Source: Rhabditophanes sp. KR3021 (taxonomy: Eukaryota; Nematoda; Chromadorea; Rhabditida; Alloionematidae). Taken from it: a stretch of 64,000 nucleotides of DNA. The stretch is taken from assembly GCA_963281155.1 (NCBI GenBank), contig CAUJLY010000001.1, forward strand, positions 3,286,001 through 3,350,000. Reading direction: 5' to 3'. Numbering within the stretch: position 1 is the first letter of the stretch; every line of letters begins with the position of its first letter. Of the stretch, positions 21,920 to 33,587 are shown one piece after another. The position numbers were made by a program, and so were the translations under genes. The notes below the pieces were generated by a model that was not told the origin of the DNA, did no database searches, and saw only the letters and a list, made by a program, of their open reading frames with translations.

Positions 21920-22264
21920 ATGACTAAATTTATAATTCTCCTTGCACTCACTATCTTGGCAGTGGGCAATATCTACGCTTCAATTGATTGTGACATTTGC
22001 CATCAAATCATTAGTGCCGCCGAAGCTCACTTTAAGAATGGGGAACCTGAATCAACTCTTCTCGGAGATTTAGTTTCCCAATGCAAAATAATTGGTTCAA
22101 CTTACGGTCAACAAGCTACTTCAATTTGCTTAAAAGTTGTCCAACAAAATATTGACAAAATTTATGGGCACTTTAATGCCGGGATGAAACCATGCGCTAT
22201 ATGCCTTGCCGCTGGATCCTGTTTAAGTAGTGATACATGCACTGATTCTTTCTTGAAATTCTAA
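21920..22264 (+). CDS. Secreted saposin-like protein
   Basis: 114 residues, single exon. A signal peptide (about 1-20, hydrophobic, ending NIYA) precedes a saposin-B type domain with Cys at 24, 27, 55, 70, 92 and 95, the C-x2-C ... C ... C ... C-x2-C pattern that forms three disulfides; two extra Cys at 101 and 107 may add a fourth. Nematode members (spp or caenopore type) act in the gut lumen or lysosomes, disrupting bacterial membranes or binding lipid. A TATA-like box and polyadenylation-like AATAAA (about 22318) flank it. Confidence 0.85.
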   Translation: MTKFIILLALTILAVGNIYASIDCDICHQIISAAEAHFKNGEPESTLLGDLVSQCKIIGSTYGQQATSICLKVVQQNIDKIYGHFNAGMKPCAICLAAGSCLSSDTCTDSFLKF

Positions 22265-22599
22265 ATTTAAATGGCTGTACTAAGTTTTATTCTACAAAAA
22301 TAGAAAATAACAAACGAATAAAAACATTTGCAACTTAAATTTATATATTAAGCAATCATTTTGTATGTTCTTGTGACAATATCTGATCGTAAGATTATTT
22401 TAATCGAACGACGAAGTTAGTATGAATTTAGTTTGATTGTGATAAAGATGTATTATTACAGTAATTGTTTATCAACCACTTTGATGATTGTATGTAATGG
22501 TCAATTAGACTTAATAGATACCAAGGGAAGTGAGGTTAAAGAGATATTGAATGAGAAAGCCTCATCTTATATTAATGGAGAATGTGCAGTTTTTAAAAA

Positions 22600-24160
22600 A
22601 GACAATCAAGTACGTATCTAATGTGTCCAACATATTTTAAAGAATTCAAATACAAGTCTGGTAATAAGAGCTACGCAAATTCAACTATAATCTGACATTT
22701 TGCAAGCGTACATTTAGTTGTTTTGAAGAAATAGAACAAAATGGAAATCAAAAAAGAATCACTCCAGGGACAATACTTCTGTACTATTGGCGGTTGCCTA
22801 TAATACCTTTTCAATTATTGTTAATTCATGTTTATTGGCCGGTTTACGGTGTTTGGGTACTAATTTTATACCGTTTACCCCTTCTACTTTAAAGATGATG
22901 GAAAGACAGAAAGAGTTGAAGAATTTTATTTATCAAAAGGTAATGGGCCAATCCTTTTTCCTAGTCCATGACAATTGGCTAACAAAGCATTAAGTATCGA
23001 CGCTGTTATCGCAGTATCCAAAAATTCAAGTTATTGAATTGAAACTATTGTTAGCAAATCCCAAACTGGGAAGGATGTAGAAGAAAGCATAATAGAAGCA
23101 GTAAATGAATTGAAGATGTTTAACCTATACCGTATGGCTTTATGAGTGATTCCACGCCAAGTGTTGTGTTAGCAGACAAATTTCTTGGTCAAAAGCATAT
23201 TCTTAATACTTTTGGATGTGCCGCTCATCAAATGACTCTATCAACTAAATCAATTCTTTCAATCAAAGAAATAAAAGATGAGATACATAGATCATCGAAA
23301 TTGAGAAACCTACTTTACGCTGGTGAACTTAAACGTAATGCTTTTACTATTGTTAGATGGCAAAGTGCATTGCGTATTTTAAAAACCTTGATTTATTCAG
23401 GGGCAAACTAAATTGTTACTCCGAGGCTAATGAAAAAGGAGCTGTTTATTATTTATGAATAGTTTGGTTCCTATCCTGGCATCTTTATACTCCTAAATTC
23501 CATACTTAGGTTCTAGTACAATTTCTCGATTGTTCCTATCTTTGGCAAGATAATCGAAACTATAACTGTACAAAACTCATTTACCAATCATGGTTCAGAA
23601 GAGGATTATGGTGATTATAGTGATGACAAAGAAATCGAAGATGATGCTGAAGGAGAAACGGATTTTTTATCAAGAGAAGATGAGTCTTCATTTTCTTTAA
23701 CCCATGATGAAGTTATTGCTTTAGTGATGTCGTCAAAATGTAACTTTTATCTGATTTAGAAATAAAAAAGAGAAAATATTCCAACAATCTTTTAATTAAG
23801 ACCGCAGCTGCTTTAAAACCTAAACTGACTAGTGATTCAATCTTAATTGATAAAGAATTAATTGATATACTCAAAGATTTTAACAGAAATGCGCCATCCT
23901 ATGACGATTTAGAAAGTGAATACCTGCTGTATAAATTTAAAGTAAAACGTTACTTAAGAAGGATCGATGAAGGAAGTGCAACGTTTGATTTGAATGAACT
24001 TTGGAAATCAAATAAGATGGAACTTGGAGGTTTATACAACTATCATTGCTCTATTTCATTTCCCACATCATCTATTTATGTGGAAAGAGTTTTTCGACTG
24101 CTAAAAAATAATAGGTTATTATCATACAAGTTTAAAATATGAGAGCTTTGACATGAACTT
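22600..24160 (+). mobile_element. Degenerate hAT transposon (BED finger to dimerisation domain)
   Basis: Pieces of a hAT transposase appear in order in several frames. A BED-like finger (CPTYFKEF ... HFASVH) lies near 22625-22730, AVAYNTFSIIV plus the F.PSR-like region at 22780-22990, CAAHQMTLS (the conserved C..H) near 23215, an acidic linker near 23600-23700, and the C-terminal dimerisation segment SSIYVERVFRLLKNNR near 24065-24120. Stops and frame changes occur throughout, so it is dead. I did not identify terminal repeats or the 8-bp target duplication by eye. Confidence 0.65.
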
Positions 24161-24471
24161 ATTCTCAAATGTAATCAAGATATGTATGGTTGACTTATAA
24201 TTTTTTACGCGTTCATTTAATATAGACATAACATTTTTGAAAAAGTTCTTATATTTAGCATACATTTTTTAGGAATAAATACATACTAAACCCAATCCCA
24301 ACCTAACCCGACGTCATTTTTAAATTGGGTTACTAAGTTTTTTATAATCTATTTCAGTTTTTATAAAATTGTCCTTCAAACTAGAAAAAAATGATTAGAT
24401 TATAATTTAATATAAATATTGAAGTTGAATAGTAAATATAACTAGTTTGAGAAACATGAAATTTATTAATA

Positions 24472-25035
24472 TTACTGTCTATTTATATACAAAATTGTGA
24501 GATCAAAAATTTGGATAATTATCATTAAAACATAAAAAGATCCACAAATCATCCATCCTATAACTGTTGCATTGTGAGTAAATAATATTTTATCAGAACT
24601 TTGATTTTTTTGTCCCAAAAATCCAAACGCAAAGTAAAATTCAATTGATGCACAAATGACGTACAAAAAAAGAATAACCGAAGCTACACATATTTGTGCA
24701 AATGAATAGTAGTTTTTTTTGTGGTATATGTTAAGGTAATGGAATATCCCCATGACAGTTGCAGCTAGTATAGACGTTGTTATAGGAATTAATTGTGCCC
24801 AAATCGCACTTCCTTTCCATTCTGACACTAAAAAATTCTGGCTGCAAGTTACTTCTGTTTCTGAATTCTCGCCATCTTTAGTAATGCATAGTCCACTACC
24901 AAGGAAAATGCCTATTGTAACAAAAATAGCCACTACAAAATTACAGATTCTTAAGGTAAGTACACGTCTAAGAAAGTCTGGCATCATATGTTCAGATGAA
25001 CTGAATATGATCACATTTCGTCGTTTTATATCCAA
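24472..25035 (-). CDS. Four-TM membrane protein of unknown function
   Basis: 187 residues with four hydrophobic segments at about 27-49, 73-99, 106-130 and 152-180, and a Cys-containing first outer loop with a charged patch. The layout resembles MARVEL/tetraspan-type proteins, but no signature motif lets me assign it. Single exon. The start could be the second or third Met, at codons 17-18. It lies just downstream of the hAT relic in opposite orientation. Confidence 0.55.
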   Translation of the reverse strand: MDIKRRNVIIFSSSEHMMPDFLRRVLTLRICNFVVAIFVTIGIFLGSGLCITKDGENSETEVTCSQNFLVSEWKGSAIWAQLIPITTSILAATVMGIFHYLNIYHKKNYYSFAQICVASVILFLYVICASIEFYFAFGFLGQKNQSSDKILFTHNATVIGWMICGSFYVLMIIIQIFDLTILYINRQ

Positions 25036-26152
25036 TGAAATCGCATAAAATACTTCAACAATTTATCAACAAAGTTAAGGTGAGGCAATATTTGCATGCC
25101 ACAAAATAAGAAACTTATTCGATATCAAATTTCACGTAAGCACATATTTATTTAGGAAAAACACTTCTTTTGATATTTACTCAAATTTATTGTGTCAATC
25201 GCTTTTAGTATCTTTTTAAAAATAAAAAGGTGACCCAAATATGATAAATTTGAGTTTATTAAAATTAAAATTTTATAAAAAATGTGAAAATTTTATATTC
25301 ACGCAATTGGCATTTCCTTTAAAATCATTCAAGAATCAAACGTCATTTCTCATATTAATGATTATATAATTTGATAACTTTGGTAAGAAATTGTTAAATA
25401 TTTACTGTGAATTTTAGAGTAGCACAACAATTCAATTGTTTATTTACATTTAATAAGTTGATATTGTCTAAATAATATAATGACGTATCAAATAGTATTT
25501 ATTTTTGAGTATAAAGGTATTTTGCAGAACTTATACTCTATTTACTCCTATGGGCTTACTTCGACTTTGACTACCACCATTGTCCTTACATAATAATGTT
25601 GATTTCATTTACTCGTATATTATTTTTATTTGAATAATATATTTTGATGGATGCAATTTACTCAAATAATATTTGTATTTACATTAACAAAGATTTTTTG
25701 TAACTTTTAATCTTTTAAACAACTGCCTCAAAAACTAATTAAGAGTACAATGAATAAGTGAGGGCACTTAATATATTTAGTTTAGTATGGTAGATGGCTG
25801 AAGGCATATCAAAAACAAAAGTCGTTCATGAGGTATATTTAATGGAAGTACAAAACAAGTATCTTAAAAACAAATAGCCGCACGTGCAAAAGTAATTTTT
25901 AGTATTCTGATGTCTACGAACAAAATATTTGGTATATTTCAAATAAATATCGATATGTTAGAAAACAAATATTTATGAGATCAGTGCCAATAACATTCTG
26001 CAAAAAGAAGGATGATCTTTATCCTGCTAATCAGGTATATTTTTCAAATTTATCTATATAAGCAAGGAAACCTCCGAATGTAACAGTTATTAATTGTTTG
26101 ATCTTTAATATTAGTACCTATTAATTAAAACCTTTATTTTCTAGATATTAAG
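25036..26152. other. Intergenic between divergent genes
   Basis: About 1.1 kb of AT-rich DNA with no gene seen. A TTTTCTAG sequence 8 bp before the ATG at 26153 looks like a 5' UTR or spliced-leader acceptor. Confidence 0.6.
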
Positions 26153-27337
26153 ATGAAGAATAATTGGATCAAAATTGTTTTAATGGTTTGTTTATTGTCC
26201 ATTGCGTGCGTGTCTATGCCTAACAAGTACTCAATAAATGGCCAAATAGATGAAGTTGGCGAAGATGGAATTCGACTAAGTTTAGCTCCTCAAGATTTTC
26301 TCACTACTCAAGCTATTATCGAACAAGTCCCTGATAAAATTAACAAAATGGAAGAATCAATTGGTGAGAAAGTTAATGAAAGGACTAATACTATTGGAGA
26401 AGCGGTTGCAGACAAAACTAACACTATGAAAGAAGCAGTTACAGACAAAACTAGTGGAATGGGTGAGGCTATTTCAGACAAAGCGAGTACTATAAAAGAA
26501 GCAATTGGCGAGAATACAAATGAAGCTGTAGACAAAACTACCCACCTTGGAAGTGAAGTTGCTGAGGGTGCTAAAGAAATGGTTTCAGATTCGGCCAATA
26601 CCATTGAAAATGCATCTACAAATGCGGAAGAATTAGCTACAGAACAATCAACTGGACTTGGAACTACGCTTTCCAATGCAGCTAAATCAGTTGGAAGTGT
26701 ACTTTCAACTGGAGCTAATGCGGTTGCCAATTTTATTACCGGAAATGATCAAGGAATTGTATCTACTCTTTCTACAAATACTCAGGTTTTAACTCCAATT
26801 TTCAAAAGAAACTCGGATATTGTTTCTGATCAGACTCCTGGATTAAATGAAAGTGCAGTAGTTTCTAGTGATAACCTTCGTACTTTAAATGAAGAAACTA
26901 GTCAAATGACCAATCAAATCCCTTCAACAGTTCAAACAGAAACTTCCAAAAATAGAAGAGATCTTGGAGGTAGAATTGATAATGGTTTGACTGGTGCAAA
27001 AGACATGCATCCTGAGACAAAAGATCCAACTGAAAGTTCTGACATACCCACGGATGAAGTAACTTTGGGCACTGTAAAATCAATGGAAAGGGAAGTAAGA
27101 ACTGTATTAGAAGAAGTACATCATTTACAACTTCCCCAGACGGAAAACAATGATTCCGAAGATATATTTGGAAATATGGTTGAAACAACCACTAGTACTG
27201 TCAAAAAAGTGGGCCCAGTTACTAAAATCAACGAATCATCAACCGCAGAATCTGCTTCTCGTGATACCAGATCAGTTAATTATGGTGATGTAAATATTCA
27301 CCACTTTGACAAAAAACTTTATTCTGAGTGTGATTAA
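26153..27337 (+). CDS. Secreted LEA-like 11-mer repeat protein
   Basis: 394 residues, single exon. A signal peptide (about 1-21, MVCLLSIACVS core) is followed by a hydrophilic, Glu/Lys/Thr/Asn-rich chain with no tryptophan after the signal. Residues 72-126 are five consecutive 11-residue repeats (consensus EAVxDKTxTMK), the spacing of group 3 LEA proteins that form amphipathic helices on drying. A Gly-Ala segment follows, then a low-complexity Ser/Thr/Glu tail with a few basic pairs. The protein is probably secreted or in the ER and intrinsically disordered. Anhydrobiosis protection is a possible role; a coiled-coil structural secreted protein is the alternative. Confidence 0.7.
   Translation: MKNNWIKIVLMVCLLSIACVSMPNKYSINGQIDEVGEDGIRLSLAPQDFLTTQAIIEQVPDKINKMEESIGEKVNERTNTIGEAVADKTNTMKEAVTDKTSGMGEAISDKASTIKEAIGENTNEAVDKTTHLGSEVAEGAKEMVSDSANTIENASTNAEELATEQSTGLGTTLSNAAKSVGSVLSTGANAVANFITGNDQGIVSTLSTNTQVLTPIFKRNSDIVSDQTPGLNESAVVSSDNLRTLNEETSQMTNQIPSTVQTETSKNRRDLGGRIDNGLTGAKDMHPETKDPTESSDIPTDEVTLGTVKSMEREVRTVLEEVHHLQLPQTENNDSEDIFGNMVETTTSTVKKVGPVTKINESSTAESASRDTRSVNYGDVNIHHFDKKLYSECD
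26366..26530 (+). repeat. Five in-frame 33-bp repeats (11-residue LEA-type unit)
   Basis: Encodes residues 72-126 of the secreted protein. Five units start with E[AK][VI] and carry D/E-K/R/N-T/A-[NS]-x-[MI] in register with no gaps. DNA identity between units is partial, so the repeat is old or under selection at protein level. Confidence 0.75.
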
Positions 27338-27670
27338 AATAACGGTCCATTCATATATATTTATGGAAAGTTTCATGTAAATTAAATGATATTTTAAACT
27401 CGTTTTTTAATTCTTTATTTTTTACAAACTTCACAACAAATGTTTATTAAATAGTAATTAAAAAGTGCGTAGATGACAGAAATGTATTTGGAATGACATA
27501 TCATTTTCCTTACTGAATAAATTATTACACATAATGATTGACTACACCTCTAAGTTTTAAAAATTTACTATTAAGAGCATACCTATTTGTTAACGTATAG
27601 GCAGATGTTGAAATTAAAATATTTCCATATGCCGTTAGACCTCAATACATAGAATTTCACACGCACTTTG

Positions 27671-28766
27671 TCATGTAATATTTGAAGGCCCAGAACTTTT
27701 ATGCATTTTGATTGCTTTTACTACGGTTGGCGGAGGTTGAATGATTTTCAATTTATCTTTAGAAGCTTTCATTTGGTAATAATGCCAAAATATGCTAAAT
27801 GAATTGAATGTGATGGCCAACAATCCATATGGAACCACAAAATTAATTACATTATAAACGGACTTAATTTGATTTGGTTCTTTGAAAATTAGCATGCATA
27901 AGAATAAAAATACTGCGGGTATTCCAAATAATAAAACTGAAAATATAGCTTGCAGCAAGTAGTATGTTAAAATAATTCCATAGTTAGCTCCACCATAAGA
28001 AAGTTGTTGACTGTTTTTGATAAAACCTTTGAAAAATTTGTTTAGCGTAAAATATTGAAAAATGTAGTATATAATAGCAATAGATATGAATAACAAAAGC
28101 ATAAGCATGTAAAGTGAATATATAAAACTCTTCGAACCACCAAAGGCAAAAGGCACCATGCCTTCATGCATGAAGCTCTTCAGCTCATCAGGATACTTTA
28201 AAAAAACTAAATTTTGTACTTCATTTTCACTTATCCTTGTGAATAATGAGATGATCAAAGTTATTATGATGAAAATTATAAAACCTAAAATTGGCAAAGA
28301 CATATTTAATGGCAATTGATGAAAATTCCGTCTGCAACAAATAATTGCCTTTCTACCACATATGTCAATAATTAGTAAAATTGTCCATATTTCAGATAGA
28401 AAATACATTAAATTCTGAAATATAACTATATAAATCTGCTAAATTCAAACTCACAATTCCGATAAAACATGAATAAGTGCCACCATATCTAACAAGCCCA
28501 GTGCAAAATCCTGATTTATACTCAAATAAAGACCTTGGCCTCACAATAATACCGTTGAAAATACCAAAGAATATGTAATATACACGAACTGCAATTAAGA
28601 AATTAATATAGCTTTTAGCACTTTCCTTTTCCTTAGTAATTCCTATCAAATAGATAATAAGACATATATTGGAAACTATTGCAACCAACGTTGCTATATC
28701 TAGGAGATATAAGTGAAAATCATTGTAACATCCAAAGAAGCCATTTGCATAGGTTGAACAATTCAT
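27671..28766 (-). CDS. Serpentine chemoreceptor, two exons
   Basis: Exons 28455-28766 and 27671-28414 with a 40-bp intron (GTGAGT...TTTCAG) encode 351 residues with seven hydrophobic segments. The splice restores TM3 (CFIG-INLMYFLSEIW) followed by the ICGRKAI loop. The start at 28766 (MNCSTYANGFFGCYND) rather than 28793 is chosen because the neighbouring paralogue begins MSNCSTYLYGFFGCYND. It is probably a chemosensory GPCR of the Str-type superfamily. Tandem with the decayed paralogue at 29335-30239. Confidence 0.8.
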
Positions 28767-29334
28767 AATAAGCCAAATATGTAGAAATGACAACTATTCC
28801 CAAAGATATGAATGATTTAATAAAAGTTATATTTAATTTAGGTTTAACTAGACTATAATTAACAGGTGTTTTAATGCCTGTTTACTTGATAACCCATACA
28901 ACATAATATTGAGGCATAAAAGATTATGCGTACTATATTTCAGTAAATAATTAGAATAGCATATAGTACATAAATTTGGTCCACTAATTATATTCTAGAT
29001 TCGAATTTATAACCTTTTCTCGAACTAGTCTTTAAATTATTGGAATGAACTTTCATATTCTTCATATACACGTAATATTTTAAGTTTAGATATCTTTTGC
29101 ATGAGTCATAAATAATAGAAAATTGAAAAATTCGAACTAAAACATAGCAGGCAAATAATTACGAGAAATACATTTCTCAATCTTTACAAAAATGATTCAT
29201 TTTGCTTTTAATTAACAGATGTTTTAAAAAATTTAATTTCTTGTTATAAAATGTATATTCATTTTAAAAAGCTTGCGGATACGTTTGTATGCATATTAAT
29301 TATGATATCTTATTGACGTAAAATCAGGTGTTAA

Positions 29335-30239
29335 TTAATAATCTTTATGAAAATGCTGCATACTTTTTAATAATGAAATAGAATTAAAGTTAATAGCCAT
29401 CAAACCAAATGGAATAATAAAATTGAAGAAGCTGTATAAAAACTTAAAACTTGGATCATCTTTGAGTATCAGCATAGAAAAAGATAACAAAAATGCAGGT
29501 GTTCCAAAAGAATAATCGAGAATATTGCTTGTAATTTATAATAATTTAAAATTTGATTGTAACTCTTTTCGATTCCTTTAAATTTTTTGCTGTTTTTGAT
29601 AAACTCTTTAAAAGCTATATCCAATGTATAATAGGTATACAAGTAATAGCTAATTGTAATTATAACAAATATCAAGGAACAACATAAGAAAACAAAAAAT
29701 ATAAAACTTTTAGATCCACCAAATCCTGTATATACCATTTTCTCAGTCATTAAAAATTGAATAAAAAATATTTCATATAACTCTTGATCGTCTAACTTCA
29801 TAAATAGTCCTAATATAAGTAACACAACAGCACCAAATATGAAAATGAATATCCATATCAACATTTTTTCGGCAATATATGAAATTTACCTCTATCACAA
29901 ACTAGGTCCTTAAAAACAATATTATAATATTAATTTATTTAAACTTACTGCTCCAACAAAAGTAATTATTAAAATGTCTAACTAATCCAGTACATATTCC
30001 TAAAGCATGCGGTATAACAAATCTTGGACGCATAATTACTTCAGCAAAAACAGCGAATACAATCGGCCGATAATCAAAAACGCAACGTAACTCTGTGTTT
30101 CTTTTTTGTAATTATGTAGATTAAAAATTACAAAAATATTTAAAACTATACACAATAGTGTTACTCCATCACTCACATATAAATTTAAATCATTGTAACA
30201 ACCAAAGAAACCATATAAGTAAGTTGAGCAATTCGACAT
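29335..30239 (-). pseudogene. Chemoreceptor pseudogene, tandem paralogue
   Basis: Aligns along its length with the receptor at 27671. The N-terminus MSNCSTYLYGFFGCYND is clear. A frame change near 30060 precedes MRPRFVIPHALGICTGLVRH. The exon encoding TM3 is reduced to a few codons or lost. The segment 29469-29864 covers TM4-TM6. Another frame change near 29515 precedes LLSFSMLILKDDPSFKFLY and the TM7-like FIIPFGLMAINFNS, ending at TAA 29335. Two frameshifts plus loss of TM3 make a functional receptor unlikely. Confidence 0.75.
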
Positions 30240-31086
30240 TTTAATTGTCAACTTCTTACAATAAATCAAACTGTAGTTTATTCTATTTGATAACTACATT
30301 TAGAAAAAATAAACTTAAAATAATTATCATGTTAAGGTGATAGTTTAAAATTAATTAATATTTAAATTTAATGTCCAGATGCCAATTAAAATTCGGCAAT
30401 TATTCAAAATGAAAAGTGTGTTTAAAATATGCAATTTAAGGTATGTCTAAAATTATACCTGAAGGTCATCTTTGTGGTAAGACCATACCAATTTATAAAG
30501 ATTTTATTTTCAAGAATCATCAAAATATAGAAATGATTTGTTTTCATTTTGCATCAAATATTAAAAAGAGTTAATCAAATATTTAAGTACAAAAGACAAT
30601 TTAAAATTATTATTTTTGCTGAAGGATTAAAAAATATGAGAATTAATAAAGTCTTTGAAAAACCAGGTCACAACAACCATTTTGCTTTAAAATTCAAACT
30701 TTACAAATATGTTTTATTTGGTGTAATAAACACATTAGCCATAAATTAAATATTACTGTTCAAAGTCCTGCAATTGTGGGTTCTCTTCATAAGCAAAGTC
30801 ATTTGTAGTATAGCCAGACACAAGTCTCAAGTTTAAGGTTTGTCATTCAATTTCATGCTTTCAAATGAAAATGTGAAAAAATGTTGGACTGAAACTTGAA
30901 GAAGTTTCTAATTATGCCATTTACCCTAACAGTTAATGATATTTTCAATGTCCTTCATACCAAAGTCAAATTAATGTTTTATAATTAAACACTCTTTACA
31001 GTACAGCATAGTTTTAATTGCAAAAATCTAACCCAGTCGATCTGAAAATCCGAATCATTTAAGATGTTATTACATTAAAGACCTTT
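30240..31086. other. Intergenic upstream of U2 snRNA
   Basis: About 850 bp. A 66-codon ORF (30549-30749) is Lys/Phe/Asn-rich with no support. The last about 100 bp should hold the snRNA proximal element, which I could not identify with confidence. Confidence 0.5.
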
Positions 31087-31265
31087 ATCGCTTCTCGAGC
31101 TTTTTAGCTCAGATCAAAGTGTAGTATCTGTTCTTTACTGTTTCATCGCAGTAAAATCCTCTACGAGGATTATGTGATTGAACTATTTTTGGGACTTGAA
31201 TGTTTCTGGGCTTGCTCAGATCATTCGTTGGTCGGTCTAGTCTTGCACCTCTGCTAGACTCGGCC
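31087..31265 (+). ncRNA. U2 snRNA
   Basis: Starts ATCGCTTCTCG and contains the 5' stem-loop (GAGC TTTTT AGCTC), then AGATCAAAGTGTAGTATCTG, which includes the invariant branch-point-pairing GTAGTA and U6-pairing region. An Sm site ATTTTTGGG lies at 31185-31193, a stem-loop III-like segment around GCTTGCTC, and a terminal hairpin TCTAG ... CTAGA followed by CTCGGCC. Length of about 179 nt is close to that of other metazoan U2 RNAs. U2 pairs with the intron branch point in the spliceosome. No disabling change is seen; whether it is a main or a variant copy is unknown. Confidence 0.88.
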
Positions 31266-31425
31266 TAAAATAAAACAAACCATATCAGCTTTGAACGTAA
31301 TTTAAGGACACATTATAAATATTTAGATGACAAATATGTATGTAAGCAAATTAATTAAAAACTCCTTTATACTAGTAGTACTTATAAAGTCAAGGTACAC
31401 ATTGTATTACATTGTAATGAATAAA

Positions 31426-32545
31426 TTACTGTCTTCTGATGCCTGTTGTATTTCTAACTAAAGAACTCGTACCTGGAACTGTAATTAATTTGTTGATTTT
31501 TGACTTCTCGCATACTCTGTATTCAGGCGTTAACAAAACTGTGGCAACTGACATGAAAAGAGGCATAATAACAAAGCCCACAGTTCCAATCAGCCCACTT
31601 CCGCAAATACTCAAATTAAGTAACAACGATGTTATTATAAATGCCCATGGAAGACACATCACAATTAATGGACATGATGCTTGAAGGAACAAAATAATCC
31701 CTATTTGTTTATTTCGTTTTTTTGAAACAGATGAGAAACGTGATGGAGGTAAGCTTTTTAGCTTCGAAAGTATTTGTTGGTTCAAATATGCTAATGCTGC
31801 ATATATACTAACAAATCCCCAAATGAGCAATACCATATGCATCTTCAAATAAATTGAACTCTAAAATTTAGGTATTATTAACAAATGGCATTTATAAATT
31901 TACAATATCGGTTGAGAGGATGTTGACGAACATATTTTTATCCGTATGAAATATTGTATTATTTACAATTTGTGTGTATTTATTTGTGCCCCTTACGATT
32001 ATGCCAAACGATAAGTAAAAAGGAACTGTTACAATAGCCGCTATTATCAAAGTTCCACCATAAAGTTTGATGATTGTGCATGTGGATAAAACTGTATTTT
32101 TAAGAATCAATGAATGTCTGAAATAGTAGTTTATAATAATTGAAAAGAACATCCATTTAAAGATAGCCATATAAACATATATTGAAAGGGCATGAAAACT
32201 AGGACTGGGGATTATTCTTAATAAACCTGCTACATTAACCAGTAATGTTCCATCAGTTATTTCAAATTGCTAAATATAAATGTTTCCTCAAGTACTAAAG
32301 AATTAACTTACTAGAGAATTTAAAATATTAAAAATGCTGAAGATACAATATAAAAAGGCATTCATTAGCATAATACGTTTGTAATTTTGGAGTTGATTAG
32401 AAGTTTTAAAGATAATAAATAACATTAGTATAAATGAAGTAATTAATCCAAGTATTGAAGCAATTAGAAAAGTATACTGATGATAGTATCTCATTAAAAA
32501 AGCAAACTTGATAAATTCATTCATATCTTCACTTGTTATTGCCAT
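31426..32545 (-). CDS. Serpentine chemoreceptor, three exons
   Basis: Exons 32312-32545, 31904-32269 and 31426-31860, with introns of 42 and 43 bp, give 344 residues and seven hydrophobic segments. TM1-TM2 are joined by a short NYKRIML loop typical of the Str/Srh-type superfamily. TM6 contains the Q..CP......P pattern (LQASCPLIVMCLPW), and TM7 is followed by TPEYRV and a basic tail. The start is at MAITSEDMNEF because upstream codons are unlike a receptor N-terminus. Probably a sensory-neuron GPCR. Confidence 0.82.
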
Positions 32546-33281
32546 TGTCAATTTTGAATCTTGGTTTGTAATCAAATGAACATATAAGTGGGTGAAACTA
32601 TAATGGCATACTTGCACGTAGCAATTACTAATAAGATATTCCTTTAATCTCACGAATTAAATATCATGTGTGTATTTATTTTGAGTAAAAAAAGATTATA
32701 GAATAAAAATCTCAAGATTACGTGATAAAATGTGATTTAAAATAAAGTTGGAATTTATTTGAGATGTTAATTATAGGCAAAACATTTGGATTGACTGGTT
32801 TGATTGAAGCGGATATTTTGCATCAATTATCGCATGTATTAACAATGATTTTCAGAATTATGTAAGATCACCTCGCAGCGTCAAATGTCTTCGAAATCAC
32901 ATTGATTATCATAAGTTGTACACTAAAAAGCACAAGTATGCAATGAATAATAAGTCTAACAACTTCTACAAATGATTATACTTCATTTAGAATTTGTATT
33001 GTTTGACGTGAACCTGATTGCTTATTGAGGAATATTGAAAAACCTAAAAATAATTTTAAATATTGACTTAACTTTGAAAAAAGGTTAAAGTATAACATAA
33101 TGTTTACTTAAATTCTCCGCAATTTGGGAATTTCTTTAAATTAAAAGAGAGGAATCAAGTTTCTTGATGATATTTAGTTTACATATATAATATTTGTTAA
33201 CAATCCAAATGACACAAGAACGTATGTAAAATAAATAATAATTAGACTATATAAATAATTGTTGAAACTGACAAATCATAG
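32546..33281. other. Intergenic, divergent promoter region
   Basis: About 735 bp, AT-rich. A TATATAAATA box lies about 35 bp before the EGF-like gene. No other feature seen. Confidence 0.55.
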
Positions 33282-33587
33282 TTGGAAATGAAATTTGTTC
33301 TACTTGCTATTATTTATTATTTTGTTTCCTTTATTTGTGCTCAATCTCCATGTAGCCGAAGTGATTGTAGCAATCGCGGACGTTGTCCAACACAAATGTT
33401 TGGGGTTAATTTTTGTATATGCGATGAAGGCTATTCTGGGCCAAAATGTGAATACGAAGCACAGTGCACAAATCAAGCAATGTGCAATTATAATGGATTA
33501 TGTAGTGGAACTATTTCAAATTTTGTATGTTTGTGCAACAGTGGATATTCAGGGTCGAGGTGCGATTACAAGAATAATTATGCTTAA
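33282..33587 (+). CDS. Small secreted protein with two EGF-like domains
   Basis: 101 residues: a signal peptide (about 1-20, ending FICAQ), then two EGF modules, each with six Cys in the C-x4-C-x5-C-x(8-10)-C-x-C-x8-C pattern and the GYSG turn (about 23-56 and 62-94). No transmembrane segment. It is likely secreted and could act as a ligand, an adhesion fragment or a venom-like or host-interaction peptide; the family is too generic to decide. Single exon with a TATA-like box and AATAAA signals downstream. Confidence 0.8.
   Translation: MEMKFVLLAIIYYFVSFICAQSPCSRSDCSNRGRCPTQMFGVNFCICDEGYSGPKCEYEAQCTNQAMCNYNGLCSGTISNFVCLCNSGYSGSRCDYKNNYA

Noticed and set aside
26308..26730. 140-codon ORF antisense to the LEA-like gene
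   Set aside because: Caused by the repetitive, stop-poor complement of the 11-mer repeats.
30549..30749. 66-codon ORF before the U2 gene
   Set aside because: Low-complexity Lys/Phe/Asn composition typical of chance ORFs in AT-rich DNA.
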